Counted from the stretch's first letter, positions 1 to 8,709 are shown. The stretch is 29,715 nucleotides of DNA from Lactobacillus sp. UBA5815 (GCA_002417825.1 DICX01000036.1:1028-30742); one strand, 5' to 3'. Numbers and translations: made by a program. Notes: generated from the sequence alone by a model not told the origin.

Positions 1-35
1 TAGATACCAAAATTCGATATCGATTTGAGCCATAA
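1..35 (+). CDS. Possible 3' end of an unidentified gene
   Basis: An open frame enters from the left edge and reads DTKIRYRFEP before TAA at 33-35, followed by a second in-frame TAA. A terminator hairpin begins two bases later, as expected at the end of a plus-strand gene. Only about ten codons are visible, too few to name a product. The call rests on the double stop plus terminator, so it is tentative. Confidence 0.3.
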   Translation, partial: DTKIRYRFEP

Positions 36-36
36 T

Positions 37-72
37 AAAAAACACTTAACCAATAAAGGCTAAGTGTTTTTT
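37..72. terminator. Bidirectional intrinsic terminator
   Basis: The arms AAAAAACACTTA (37-48) and TAAGTGTTTTTT (61-72) are perfect complements around a 12-base loop that can add a CC/GG pair. A run of T follows the stem on both strands. It can therefore stop the gene entering from the left and the minus-strand DUF2929 gene that ends at 83. Confidence 0.85.
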
Positions 73-82
73 ATGATTACTC

Positions 83-286
83 TTATAATTTACTGTATCT
101 GCTTTTATCTTTTGTAGAATGAGCCGTTATTGTTGGGATAATAGCTGCAAAAAGCAATCCGAATGCAGCACCGATAATCAAAGATTCAATAGGGGCATAC
201 GTTCTTTGTGTTAGTGCGGATCCAATAAAACCAATGATTGAACAAAAGACCATTGACCATAGCATTGTAATAAGATAGCGTAGCAT
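83..286 (-). CDS. Small two-helix membrane protein, DUF2929 (YjzD-like)
   Basis: A 67-residue protein starting MLRYLITMLWSMVF. Two hydrophobic segments (about residues 3-24 and 33-54) flank a short polar turn, and a basic tail ends in KDKSRYSKL. Length, the N-terminal LW motif, the IGFIGSAL segment and the position next to dnaE fit the DUF2929 family of Bacillales and lactobacilli, whose function is unknown. The frame stays open 13 codons further upstream, but I chose the ATG at 286 because AGAAGGA lies just before it at normal spacing. It is divergent from dnaE and ends at the shared terminator at 37-72. The family name is by recall, so moderately sure. Confidence 0.65.
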   Translation of the reverse strand: MLRYLITMLWSMVFCSIIGFIGSALTQRTYAPIESLIIGAAFGLLFAAIIPTITAHSTKDKSRYSKL

Positions 287-355
287 GATAATTCCTTCTT
301 TCGCTAGGTATCTTATCAGATTCAAGCTGTGTTTTCAACGAGTAACCACTGCTTT

Positions 356-364
356 TGGTATACT
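356..364 (+). promoter_or_regulatory. Extended -10 promoter candidate for dnaE
   Basis: TG-N-TATACT lies 26 bases before the dnaE start and would place the transcript start at about 370. There is no convincing -35 box at 16-18 bp spacing, which extended -10 promoters tolerate. The ribosome-binding site GGGAGG follows at about 378. Confidence 0.5.
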
Positions 365-390
365 TAAGTTAAAATAAGGGAGGCCCTAAA

Positions 391-3300
391 ATGACGATTG
401 CAGCGATTCAGAACATTAGCAGTTATACTTTGTTGCAAAGTCCGATTCGGCTTGAACAACTTGTGACAACGGCCAAGGAAAGAGGCTATCAGGCTGTTGC
501 TTTAACGGATGTTAACGTGACATATGGCTTGGTTGATTTCTATAAAAAAGCCAAGTCGGCGGGGATTAAACCACTCTTAGGCATGCAGCTGAGGCTTAAT
601 GGATTGATCGATTCAAGTCAAAAATTTGATTTAATCGTTTTAGCTAAGAATGAAGATGGCTATGAAAATTTGTTGCGTCTTTCTAGTGCCATCAATTTAA
701 AGTCGGATAATGGTCAACGTGATAACGTTTTGACTTTAGATGATTTCAAAAAGTATCTGGGAAATTTGGCCGTTATCACACCGGCTAATTCACAAAGTGA
801 ATTGCATTTTTTATGTGAGCAAAATTCAAGCTTGGGAGCAAATTTCTTGCGGCGCTTAAATGCGGAACTTCCAGATTCAAGCACATTGTATTTGGGTGTT
901 TATGCCAGTTCAGCGCAAAAAGCTTACATCGATTATGTTCATATGCTGAGTGAACAGTTCAAAGTGGCTCTGATTGCGGTTGAAGATGTCAAATACCTGA
1001 ACCCGTCTGATCAATTTTTACGCAAAACACTACTAGCAATTCAGGGCAATACACAACTAACGCAGGCAACGCTGCTTGCCCATCAAAAGGGATCACATGA
1101 TTTGAGGCCGGTATCCGAGCTTCAAGAACGTTATCATCGTTTTGGACTTGACAAAGCCTTATCATACACCGGCTTTTTAGCCAAATCCTGCACAGCTGAA
1201 ATCGTTTTTCAAGCGCCGCAATTGCCTAAATTCAAGCCTAATCCATTGGAAAATTCTAAAGTCTATTTAAATGATTTGGCTCAAAAGGGCCTTCAGCAGC
1301 GCTTTTCGGGAAAGCAGATTTCTAAAAATTATCAGGATCGACTGAATTATGAACTTAAAGTCATCAACAAAATGGGATTTGACGATTATTTCTTAATTGT
1401 ATGGGACGTAATCAATTATATTCATCGTGCACATATTCAATCTGGACCTGGAAGAGGATCTGCAGCGGGGTCTTTGGTTGCTTATGCGCTAGGCATCACG
1501 CAAGTTGATCCCATCGTCTATGGTCTCCTTTTTGAGCGTTTTTTAAATCCTGCACGTGCTCAAATGCCTGATATTGATCTAGATATTCCAGACGATCGTC
1601 GTGATGACGTGATTTCTTATATGTTTAACAAATATGGAATGGATCATGCTGCACAAATTTTGACGTTTGGGACATTGGCAGCTAAGCAAGCTTTACGAGA
1701 TTGCTCTCGCGTTTTTGGCTTGAGTGTCTCTCAAGCCAATCAATGGACGGCAACTATTCCGTTTTCCAAGACAAAAATAACTTTGGCACAAAGTTATGAA
1801 ACCTCAGCGCAATTACGCACACTTGTTGCGTCGGCGCCCTTGAATCAATTATTATTTAAAACAGCTTGTGGTATTGAGGGATTGCCAAGACATACGTCGA
1901 TACATGCAGCTGGATTGGTTATTTCAGATAAATCAATTGCTAAACGAGTCGGTTTACAGGCGGGCCCCTTAAACATCCCAGTAACACAGCAAACTAAAAC
2001 TAATGTAGAATCACTTGGCTTATTGAAAATTGATTTTTTGGGATTACGCAATTTAACTATTTTAGCGGATATTTTAAAAATTATCCGTCAAAAGCAACCT
2101 GCTTTTGACCCTAGTCGTATCCCATTAGATGATCAAGAGACGTTAAAGTTGTTTCAACGTGGCGAAACAGATGCTGTTTTCCAATTTGAATCTAATGGTA
2201 TTCGTCGTGTCCTAAGATCCCTTAAACCAGATTCTTTTGAAGATGTCGTTGCCGTTAACGCCCTTTATCGCCCAGGCCCAATGCAGAATATTGATCATTT
2301 TATTGCACGGAAACATGGCCGTGAAAAAGTTGTTTTTCCTGATCCGTCTCTTACAACTATTTTGAAGCCGACTTATGGTATCATGGTTTACCAAGAACAA
2401 GTGATGCAAACGGCTAGGGCATTTGCAGGATTCAGTTTGGGTGAGGCTGATCTTTTACGGCGTGCTATGTCCAAGAAGAATCAAGCGATGATCGATCATG
2501 AGCGTCAGCGCTTTATGGAGGGAGCTGCACAAAATGGGCGCTCCAGAGAAGTTGCTGAAAGAGTTTATGACTACATCGAACAATTTGCTAATTATGGATT
2601 TAATCGCTCACATGCCGTTGCTTATAGCGAAATTGCTTTTTGGTTAGCATATTTCAAAGTTCACACGCCAGGTCCGTTTTATACGGCATTGCTTAATGCC
2701 AATCACGCTGATCGTATAAAATGTGCAGACTATTTGAATCAAGCAGAACAGGCAAATATTACGATTCAAGTTCCAGACATCAACCAATCGCATAAAAGCT
2801 ATCAATATCTAAATGGCAAAATATTAGTTGGCTTAAATGCAATAAAGGGAATTCGACGGGATTTTATTGCACAGATTGAAGAAAATGCGCCATATCAGTC
2901 GCTAACTGATTTTTTACGACGTCTTGATCTTAAGTTTTTGAGTCTAGACGCCGTACAAAATTTAATCAAAGCAGGATGTTTTGATAAATTGGCTACTAAT
3001 AGGCTCAGCTTGCTTAAAAGCACACCCCAGCTTATCGAAAGCGTCAAAATGGCAAGTGGAAATCTAGCATTATTCCATGCTTTAGAGCCCAAACCGATTG
3101 AAACAGACATGCCGACGAATAATGAAAAAGCTGAGATGGAGACTCAAGTTTTAGGGTTTGCTGTCACGACGACCCCTCTTTTGGCTGTACAAAAATATGC
3201 CGTTCGGTATCAAGCCAAAAGGCTGGATCGATTCACAATAAATGAAACGGGTGTAGGTGTTGGTAAATTGATTAAATTGAAACAGATTAGGACAAAAAAA

Positions 3301-3507
3301 GGCCAAACTATGGCCTTTGCAAGTTTTGCTGATGCTTTTAGTCAACAAGAATTTACAATTTTTCCCAATGTTTATACTAAAATAGCAACGCTATTAAAAG
3401 CAGGAAATATTTATTTATTGCAACTTCGTACACAGAGCGATCGTTTTGACAATAAGAAGGTTCAATATTTATTGACCAATTTAAGACAAGTCAATTTTAA
3501 AGATTAA
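391..3507 (+). CDS. dnaE: DNA polymerase III subunit alpha, DnaE type
   Basis: Replicative polymerase of the C family; in Firmicutes it works beside PolC, chiefly extending primers on the lagging strand. The 1038 residues hold an N-terminal PHP domain (about 1-270), the catalytic core, a helix-hairpin-helix region and a C-terminal OB fold (about 940-1030). The catalytic acids are visible: PDIDLDIP gives D394 and D396, and KIDFLG gives D548, matching D401, D403 and D555 of E. coli DnaE. The conserved GPGRGSAAGSLVAY motif is near 353. The PHP domain looks inactive: the usual HxH near residue 8 reads QNI and the LTDDH site reads LTDVN. The protein is at the short end for the family, as in other lactobacilli. 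The ATG start has GGGAGG 7 bases upstream. It is probably transcribed alone. Confidence 0.97.
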   Translation: MTIAAIQNISSYTLLQSPIRLEQLVTTAKERGYQAVALTDVNVTYGLVDFYKKAKSAGIKPLLGMQLRLNGLIDSSQKFDLIVLAKNEDGYENLLRLSSAINLKSDNGQRDNVLTLDDFKKYLGNLAVITPANSQSELHFLCEQNSSLGANFLRRLNAELPDSSTLYLGVYASSAQKAYIDYVHMLSEQFKVALIAVEDVKYLNPSDQFLRKTLLAIQGNTQLTQATLLAHQKGSHDLRPVSELQERYHRFGLDKALSYTGFLAKSCTAEIVFQAPQLPKFKPNPLENSKVYLNDLAQKGLQQRFSGKQISKNYQDRLNYELKVINKMGFDDYFLIVWDVINYIHRAHIQSGPGRGSAAGSLVAYALGITQVDPIVYGLLFERFLNPARAQMPDIDLDIPDDRRDDVISYMFNKYGMDHAAQILTFGTLAAKQALRDCSRVFGLSVSQANQWTATIPFSKTKITLAQSYETSAQLRTLVASAPLNQLLFKTACGIEGLPRHTSIHAAGLVISDKSIAKRVGLQAGPLNIPVTQQTKTNVESLGLLKIDFLGLRNLTILADILKIIRQKQPAFDPSRIPLDDQETLKLFQRGETDAVFQFESNGIRRVLRSLKPDSFEDVVAVNALYRPGPMQNIDHFIARKHGREKVVFPDPSLTTILKPTYGIMVYQEQVMQTARAFAGFSLGEADLLRRAMSKKNQAMIDHERQRFMEGAAQNGRSREVAERVYDYIEQFANYGFNRSHAVAYSEIAFWLAYFKVHTPGPFYTALLNANHADRIKCADYLNQAEQANITIQVPDINQSHKSYQYLNGKILVGLNAIKGIRRDFIAQIEENAPYQSLTDFLRRLDLKFLSLDAVQNLIKAGCFDKLATNRLSLLKSTPQLIESVKMASGNLALFHALEPKPIETDMPTNNEKAEMETQVLGFAVTTTPLLAVQKYAVRYQAKRLDRFTINETGVGVGKLIKLKQIRTKKGQTMAFASFADAFSQQEFTIFPNVYTKIATLLKAGNIYLLQLRTQSDRFDNKKVQYLLTNLRQVNFKD

Positions 3508-3540
3508 TATCTAATTAATAAGATCACAATATTCAATATA

Positions 3541-3554
3541 TGTAAGCGGAGCCA
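3541..3554 (+). promoter_or_regulatory. Possible CcpA-binding cre site upstream of pfkA
   Basis: TGTAAGCGGAGCCA matches the cre consensus TGWAANCGNTNWCA except at positions 10 and 12. It lies about 45 bp upstream of the pfkA -35 box. Upstream cre sites act as activating sites in glycolytic operons such as the lactococcal las operon, so carbon control of pfkA-pyk is plausible. The match is imperfect and could be chance. Confidence 0.35.
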
Positions 3555-3599
3555 CATATTAAAATCCCATAGCGACGGTAAAAATAGACCAGTTTTATC

Positions 3600-3628
3600 A
3601 AGACAATGTATGAAAAAGATGTTACTAT
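3600..3628 (+). promoter_or_regulatory. Promoter of the pfkA-pyk operon
   Basis: AAGACA at 3600-3605 and TACTAT at 3623-3628 are separated by 17 bp, and TG at 3620-3621 makes an extended -10. The predicted transcript start near 3635 gives a 5' leader of about 33 nt with the ribosome-binding site GAGGTG. No terminator is obvious after dnaE, so some read-through is possible. Confidence 0.55.
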
Positions 3629-3667
3629 TAAAGCGATGTGAGTGAAAAAACTCGAATGAGGTGAATC

Positions 3668-4627
3668 ATGAAACGAATTGGTATTTTGACGAGTGGTGGC
3701 GATGCTCCGGGCATGAATGCTGCGATTCGTGCCGTCACAAGAACGGCTTTGGCACATGGCATTGAAGTCTATGGTATCAACTATGGGTTTGCAGGACTTG
3801 TAGCAGGGGATATATTCCCAATGACATCTGCTGAAGTTGCTGATAAAATCAATCGTGGTGGTACTTTTCTGTATTCGGCTCGTTACCCTGAATTTGCGCA
3901 AGAAGAGGGGCAGCTGAAAGGAATTGAACAGCTGAAGAAGTTTGGTATTGATGCACTCGTTGTGATTGGTGGCGATGGCTCTTATCATGGCGCCTTGGCG
4001 CTAACCAAAAGGGGATATAATGCTGTCGGTCTTCCTGGAACGATCGACAACGATATTCCGTACACTGATTATACGATTGGGTTCGACACTGCTTGTATGA
4101 CAGCTGCTGATAACTTGGATAAAATTCGAGATACAGCAACGAGTCATCAACGTGTTTTTGTCGTTAATGTTATGGGTCGTGAATGTGGTGATATTGCAAT
4201 GTATGCTGGTGTTGCCAGCGGTGCAGATGCAATCGTCATTCCAGAGCGATCATATGATATTGCCCAAATCGCTCAGGGGTTAAAGCAAGGATTTGCCAAC
4301 GGAAAAAAGCATGGTTTAGTCGTTGTTGCTGAAGGCGTGATGAACGCAAATGAATTTAAAGATGAGTTGCTGAAGTATGGTGATTTTGACGCACGTGCCA
4401 CGGTTTTAGGTCATGTGCAGCGCGGAGGAGAACCAACTGTTCGGGATCGTATTTTAGCGACAAAAATGGGTGCTTATGCTGTTCAGTTGCTACTTAATGG
4501 AAAAGGCGGTTTAGCTGTCGGCATTGAGGGCAATAAGATCACCCATCATAATATTTTGGATTTATTTGACGAAAAGCATCACGGTGATTTTTCACTTTTT
4601 GAGTTGAATAAAGACTTAGCCAAATAA
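3668..4627 (+). CDS. pfkA: ATP-dependent 6-phosphofructokinase
   Basis: Phosphorylates fructose 6-phosphate to fructose 1,6-bisphosphate with ATP, the committed step of glycolysis. The 319-residue length is exactly that of the short bacterial enzymes. Visible landmarks are TSGGDAPG (8-15) and GGDGS (101-105), both for ATP binding. GTIDND (124-129) supplies the catalytic D127. MGRECGD and GHVQRGG line the fructose phosphate site. The glycine at 104 is typical of ATP rather than pyrophosphate enzymes. ATG with GAGGTG upstream. It is followed 35 bp later by pyk with no terminator between, so the pair is an operon and both enzymes would be made together. Its presence implies a working Embden-Meyerhof pathway. 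Confidence 0.98.
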   Translation: MKRIGILTSGGDAPGMNAAIRAVTRTALAHGIEVYGINYGFAGLVAGDIFPMTSAEVADKINRGGTFLYSARYPEFAQEEGQLKGIEQLKKFGIDALVVIGGDGSYHGALALTKRGYNAVGLPGTIDNDIPYTDYTIGFDTACMTAADNLDKIRDTATSHQRVFVVNVMGRECGDIAMYAGVASGADAIVIPERSYDIAQIAQGLKQGFANGKKHGLVVVAEGVMNANEFKDELLKYGDFDARATVLGHVQRGGEPTVRDRILATKMGAYAVQLLLNGKGGLAVGIEGNKITHHNILDLFDEKHHGDFSLFELNKDLAK

Positions 4628-4662
4628 TGTGTTGTTTCAATATATAGGAGATTTGTTCACAA

Positions 4663-6432
4663 ATGAAAAAAACTAAAATTGTTAGTACGTTAGGGCCGGC
4701 TTCAAATGATCTTGAAACGATTACCAAGTTAATCGAAGCTGGGGCAAACGTTTTTCGTTTTAACTTTTCACATGGTGATCATGAAGAGCATTTGCGGCGG
4801 ATGAACTTGGTTCGCCAAGCTGAGAAAAATACAGGAAAATTAGTTGGCATCATGTTGGACACCAAAGGTGCTGAAATTCGGACGACTGATCAGGAAGATG
4901 GTAAGTTTACCATTAATACCGGAGATGAGATCAGAATTTCAATGGATGCCACTAAAAAGGGAACCAAAGAAAAAATTTACGTGACTTATCCAGGTCTATT
5001 TGAAGACACAAAGATTGGTGGACATGTCTTAATTGATGATGGTTTGGTCGATTTACTGATCAAAGGTAAAGATAACGCAAATCATGAATTGATCACGATT
5101 GCACAGAATACAGGTGTGATCGGCTCTAAAAAGGGTGTTAATGCGCCAGGTGTTGAAATTCGACTCCCAGGAATCACGGATAAAGATAAAGATGATATTA
5201 CTTTTGGTCTACACCATGGTATTAACTTTATTTCCGCATCATTCGTTCGGAAAGCTCAAGATATTCTAGATATTCGTCAATTACTCGAAGATACTCATAC
5301 TGAATATGTTAAAATCTTTCCAAAAATTGAATCACAAGAAGGAATTGACAATATCGATTCTATTTTACGTGTTTCTGATGGATTGATGGTTGCACGTGGT
5401 GACATGGGAGTTGAAATTCCATTTATTAATGTCCCATTCGTTCAAAAGACATTGATTCGAAAGGCTAATGCACTTGGAAAACCAGTAATTACCGCAACGC
5501 AAATGTTGGATTCAATGCAAGAAAATCCACGTCCAACGCGTGCTGAAGTTACTGATGTTGCTAACTCCGTTCTCGATGGGACAGATGCAACGATGCTTTC
5601 TGGGGAATCGGCTAATGGTTTATATCCAGTTAAAGCAGTTCAGGCAATGGATGATATCGATGTCAGAACTGAGCAAGAATTAGCTAAACGTAATACGTTA
5701 GCTTTGCAAAGATTTGAAGAATATCAAGGCTCAAATGTTACGGAAGCTATTGGCGAATCTGTCGTTCGGACTGCAGAAGAATTGGGAGTTAAGACGATTA
5801 TCACCGCAACTAATTCTGGGTACACCGCACGTATGATTTCAAAATATCGTCCTAATGCAGATATTATTGCAATGACTTTCGATGAAAAAGTGGAGCATTC
5901 ATTAGGTATCGTTTGGGGCGTTCAACCAGTTTTGATGGACAAACCAACTTCAACAGATGACATGTTTGATAAAGCAGTTAAAGTTGCTAAAGAAAAAGGC
6001 TTTGTTGAAGATGGCGATCTTGTTATCATCGTAGCAGGCGTTCCAGTTGGTGAGTCTGGAACCACGAACTTGATGAAATTGCAATTGATTGGTTCAAAGC
6101 TCGTTCAAGGATTAGGTGTTGGTGAACAATCTGTTGTTGGAAATGCAGTGGTTGTTGATTCGGCACAAGAAGCTAATGATAAAGTTCAAGATGGCGACAT
6201 TATGGTTGCTAAAGTAACAGATAAGGATTATATGCCAGCAATTAAAAAAGCTGGTGGTCTCGTTGTTGAAGCATCTGGATTAACATCACATGCTGCTGTT
6301 GTCGGCTTGTCATTGGGTATTCCGGTAATCGTAGGTGCTACAGATGCAACGACGAAGATTAAGAATCAAGCTGAAATCACAGTCGATGCAAGACGTGGTG
6401 TTGTTTACGCTGGAACTGCAACTAATCTTTAA
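4663..6432 (+). CDS. pyk: Pyruvate kinase with extra C-terminal domain
   Basis: Transfers phosphate from phosphoenolpyruvate to ADP, the last step of glycolysis. The 589 residues are longer than the roughly 470-residue basic enzyme because a PEP-utiliser-like mobile domain is fused at the C-terminus (about 500-589). That domain carries the phosphohistidine-type motif GLTSHAAVVG with H543, a layout usual in Bacillus and lactobacilli. In the barrel, R32 (FRFNFSHG), the FPKIE lysine near 220, the MVARGDMGVEIP segment and TATQMLDSM form the active site. The ATG start has AGGAG about 12 bases upstream. It is the second gene of the pfkA operon and ends at a strong terminator. Confidence 0.98.
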   Translation: MKKTKIVSTLGPASNDLETITKLIEAGANVFRFNFSHGDHEEHLRRMNLVRQAEKNTGKLVGIMLDTKGAEIRTTDQEDGKFTINTGDEIRISMDATKKGTKEKIYVTYPGLFEDTKIGGHVLIDDGLVDLLIKGKDNANHELITIAQNTGVIGSKKGVNAPGVEIRLPGITDKDKDDITFGLHHGINFISASFVRKAQDILDIRQLLEDTHTEYVKIFPKIESQEGIDNIDSILRVSDGLMVARGDMGVEIPFINVPFVQKTLIRKANALGKPVITATQMLDSMQENPRPTRAEVTDVANSVLDGTDATMLSGESANGLYPVKAVQAMDDIDVRTEQELAKRNTLALQRFEEYQGSNVTEAIGESVVRTAEELGVKTIITATNSGYTARMISKYRPNADIIAMTFDEKVEHSLGIVWGVQPVLMDKPTSTDDMFDKAVKVAKEKGFVEDGDLVIIVAGVPVGESGTTNLMKLQLIGSKLVQGLGVGEQSVVGNAVVVDSAQEANDKVQDGDIMVAKVTDKDYMPAIKKAGGLVVEASGLTSHAAVVGLSLGIPVIVGATDATTKIKNQAEITVDARRGVVYAGTATNL

Positions 6433-6460
6433 TCATCTTTTACCCTATATAATGCATTGA

Positions 6461-6497
6461 TAAAATAGTCAGCCTATGGCTGACTATTTTATTTTTT
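6461..6497 (+). terminator. Terminator of pfkA-pyk
   Basis: A 14-bp perfect stem, TAAAATAGTCAGCC (6461-6474) with its complement at 6478-6491, has a 3-base loop and is followed by a T run. It begins 28 bp after the pyk stop. Confidence 0.92.
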
Positions 6498-6555
6498 GCT
6501 GTTATCACGTATACTAAGGTATATCAGCTTTGTCATTAAAAAAGGGGAAATATTC

Positions 6556-7449
6556 GTGCTAGGTGAAATCAGTCGTGGCAAGATTACAGATGAGAACCAA
6601 GATAGTTATTTTGTTCAAATAAATGGAAAAACTTATGAATTGCCTAAAATTGAGATAACTCAAGAAGAACATCCTAAATTAGGTGATGAAGTACAAGGCT
6701 TTATCTATGAAAACCTTCATAAAAAGGCAAAAATGACGCAGTTTTTGCCTTTTGCTCAAAAGGATCAGTACGGGTGGGCTAAAGTGACACAAATACGTGG
6801 TGACTTGGGCGTGTTTGTTGATATTGGACTTCAAGATAAAGAAATAGTCGTTTCATTAGACGATCTTCCGTATGATAAAACGCGCTGGCCTAAAAAGGGA
6901 GATCGTTTGCTTGTGCGGCTTGAAACAGATGAAAAAGAACGTATTTGGGCCAAACTTGCTGATGATGATGTCTTTCAACAACTTTCGTCGCGTTTTCCTT
7001 CTGATTTAATCAATAAAGATTTAAAAGTTACCGTTTATGCTTCAAGGTTAGTGGGTGCTTTTGCAATTTCAGATGAATATTACTTAACGTTTATTCATGA
7101 GTCACAAATGGCACAACCGCTTCGTTTAGGACAAACAATAGAGGCACGTGTTATTGGTATTAGCCAGTACAGTCGCTTAAATCTGAGTACGTTGCCAAGA
7201 GCTTTTGAAGAAATTGATGATGATGCACAAATGATTTTAATGAGTTTAGCGCGTACGCCTGATCATACTTTGCCTTTTTCAGATAAAAGCGATCCAAGTG
7301 AAATCAAAAATCATTTTGGTATTTCAAAGGGTGCCTTTAAACGTGCATTAGGCCATTTACTTAAGGCAGACTATATTTCCGAAAATAAAATTGATAATAC
7401 GATTCATTTGTTAAAATTGCCTGGAGCTGATTCTACTCATGACCAATGA
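6556..7449 (+). CDS. cvfB: CvfB/YitL-type S1-domain RNA-binding protein
   Basis: A cytosolic RNA-binding protein of the CvfB family (YitL in B. subtilis; a virulence-gene regulator in S. aureus). I read 297 residues from GTG at 6556, giving (M)LGEISRGKITDENQ, the usual family N-terminus, with AAAGGGGA at good spacing. The frame stays open back to 6496, but that lies inside the pyk terminator. S1-like OB folds occupy roughly residues 1-60, 65-135 and 140-215. The second holds the typical GVFVDIGLQDKEIVVSLDDLP. A winged-helix-like C-terminus (about 225-290) carries SKGAFKRALGHLLK. It overlaps the next gene by 11 bp, so the two are probably translationally coupled. Its RNA targets here cannot be deduced. 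Confidence 0.9.
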   Translation: MLGEISRGKITDENQDSYFVQINGKTYELPKIEITQEEHPKLGDEVQGFIYENLHKKAKMTQFLPFAQKDQYGWAKVTQIRGDLGVFVDIGLQDKEIVVSLDDLPYDKTRWPKKGDRLLVRLETDEKERIWAKLADDDVFQQLSSRFPSDLINKDLKVTVYASRLVGAFAISDEYYLTFIHESQMAQPLRLGQTIEARVIGISQYSRLNLSTLPRAFEEIDDDAQMILMSLARTPDHTLPFSDKSDPSEIKNHFGISKGAFKRALGHLLKADYISENKIDNTIHLLKLPGADSTHDQ

Positions 7450-8329
7450 TTTAGGCACAAAAATTGATACGTATTTAACCTATATAAAAGAAAACAGTGG
7501 GTTGAGTCCCAATACGGTTAGTGCTTATTCACAAGATCTATATGCTTTTAGACGATTTATTGAAGCACAAAGCACTTCTGTTATCCAATCAGAAGATATT
7601 GAACGCTTTTTATGGGGGCAAAAAGAATCTGGAAAATCAATCCGTTCATGTGCAAGGATAGCATCAAGCTTGCGTCAATTTTATCGTTGGATTATTCAAA
7701 ATGATGATCAAGCAATAGACCCAATGATTAGAATATCAATACCCCTGACTGAGTCGCCGCATCCTGTTATTTTAACAACAACAGAAATCAATCAATTATT
7801 AGAAGCTCCTGATGATAATACTATGATTGGAATACGTGACCATGCGATTCTTGAAACTTTATATGGTACTGGTATTCGCGTAAGTGAACTTTTGAATTTA
7901 CAAAAAGCAGATCTTGATTTTGATTTAAAGATGCTCCATATTAGGACACAGCAAGAACGATGGATTCCAATCAACCATCCAGCACTTGTTTGGTTAGAAA
8001 AATTTTGTCATGATGTTCGTCCCAAACTGGTTTTAAAGCGTTTGAATCAAGAAAGTGATGTCTTGTTCTTAAATCAGAATGGCAAACCATTAAGCCGACA
8101 GGCAATTTGGCAATTGATTAAAAATTATCGCCGCAAAAGTCATTTGACTAAAACGGTGAGTCCTGAAACATTACGACAAAGTTTAGCTTCTCAGCTGCTG
8201 CAAAATGGTGCTGATTTAAGAATTGTCAGAATGGTTTTAGGGAAAAAACCGATTGATGCCATTAATTACCCGACTTTAACGCAGAAGCAAGTTATTATTG
8301 GCTATAATCGTGCTCATCCTAGAAATTGA
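7439..8329 (+). CDS. XerD-like tyrosine recombinase, catalytic residues degenerate
   Basis: It has the two-domain fold of a Xer recombinase: SAM-like core binding at about 5-90 and catalytic domain at about 105-290. At 296 residues its length and its place before ribT-scpA-scpB are those of xerD. The active site is eroded. The first arginine is kept (GTGIRVSEL, R147) and so is the second (R246). The beta-hairpin lysine reads R169, the histidine of HxxR reads E243 (SPETLRQ), and the later histidine of the LGH motif reads K269 (VLGKKP). A tyrosine (Y277) is present but one residue closer than normal. By established knowledge, the streptococcal XerD-like protein beside scpA is also catalytically dead. 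A DNA-binding role without strand cleavage is my inference. It is not part of a mobile element. Its ATG lies inside cvfB. Confidence 0.85.
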   Translation: MTNDLGTKIDTYLTYIKENSGLSPNTVSAYSQDLYAFRRFIEAQSTSVIQSEDIERFLWGQKESGKSIRSCARIASSLRQFYRWIIQNDDQAIDPMIRISIPLTESPHPVILTTTEINQLLEAPDDNTMIGIRDHAILETLYGTGIRVSELLNLQKADLDFDLKMLHIRTQQERWIPINHPALVWLEKFCHDVRPKLVLKRLNQESDVLFLNQNGKPLSRQAIWQLIKNYRRKSHLTKTVSPETLRQSLASQLLQNGADLRIVRMVLGKKPIDAINYPTLTQKQVIIGYNRAHPRN

Positions 8330-8349
8330 TGAATGATGCGTAGAGGGAA

Positions 8350-8709
8350 ATGTTAACTCAATATAAAAAAGAATACGAAAAGACGGCAATGGGATTTTTA
8401 TCCTATTTGCCTGATTTTAAGAATTTCCAAAATTTAAAGCAGGAAATGTCGATCTATTGTCATGATAATGATTTTCAACTTTACCTTTTCAGTGAAAGTG
8501 GTCATCATTTTTTAGGCGTTATTGGCATACAGATTGAAAAAGAAGTCATCATGATTCGATATTTGTCTCTGGCACCTGGTTTTCGAAATAAAGTAGAACA
8601 AGACAAAATCATTACAGATTTACAGAATCTGTTTCCTTCTAAGATGCTAATGACGGTTCCTGATTACAGTTTTCTTCTTAAAGATGTGAAGCACCATCAT
8701 GACAACTGA
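8350..8709 (+). CDS. ribT: RibT-type GNAT acetyltransferase
   Basis: A 119-residue protein of the GNAT fold, named for the last gene of the B. subtilis riboflavin operon. Its substrate is not established. The start MLTQYKKEYEKTAMGFLSYL and the core beta strands FLGVIGIQIEKEVIMIRYLSLAP followed by a helix match RibT, which in lactobacilli sits between xerD and scpA rather than with riboflavin genes. The expected acetyl-CoA loop after LAPGFRNK is weak. ATG at 8350 is only 3-4 bases after GAGGG, a short gap. No other start would keep the conserved N-terminus. The gene overlaps scpA by 11 bp. Confidence 0.85.
   Translation: MLTQYKKEYEKTAMGFLSYLPDFKNFQNLKQEMSIYCHDNDFQLYLFSESGHHFLGVIGIQIEKEVIMIRYLSLAPGFRNKVEQDKIITDLQNLFPSKMLMTVPDYSFLLKDVKHHHDN

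Noticed and set aside
3533..3988. 151-codon open frame antisense to the start of pfkA
   Set aside because: Its translation is rich in unpatterned Ser, Cys and His, it has no ribosome-binding site and no family resemblance, and it is fully explained by pfkA on the other strand.
3850..4139. Minus-strand frame opposite pfkA rich in Gln, Tyr and Arg
   Set aside because: A codon-bias shadow of pfkA with no start context or recognisable domain.
7439..8329. Integrase of a mobile element
   Set aside because: The tyrosine recombinase lies in the conserved xerD-ribT-scpA order, lacks catalytic residues, and has no attachment repeats or cargo genes around it.
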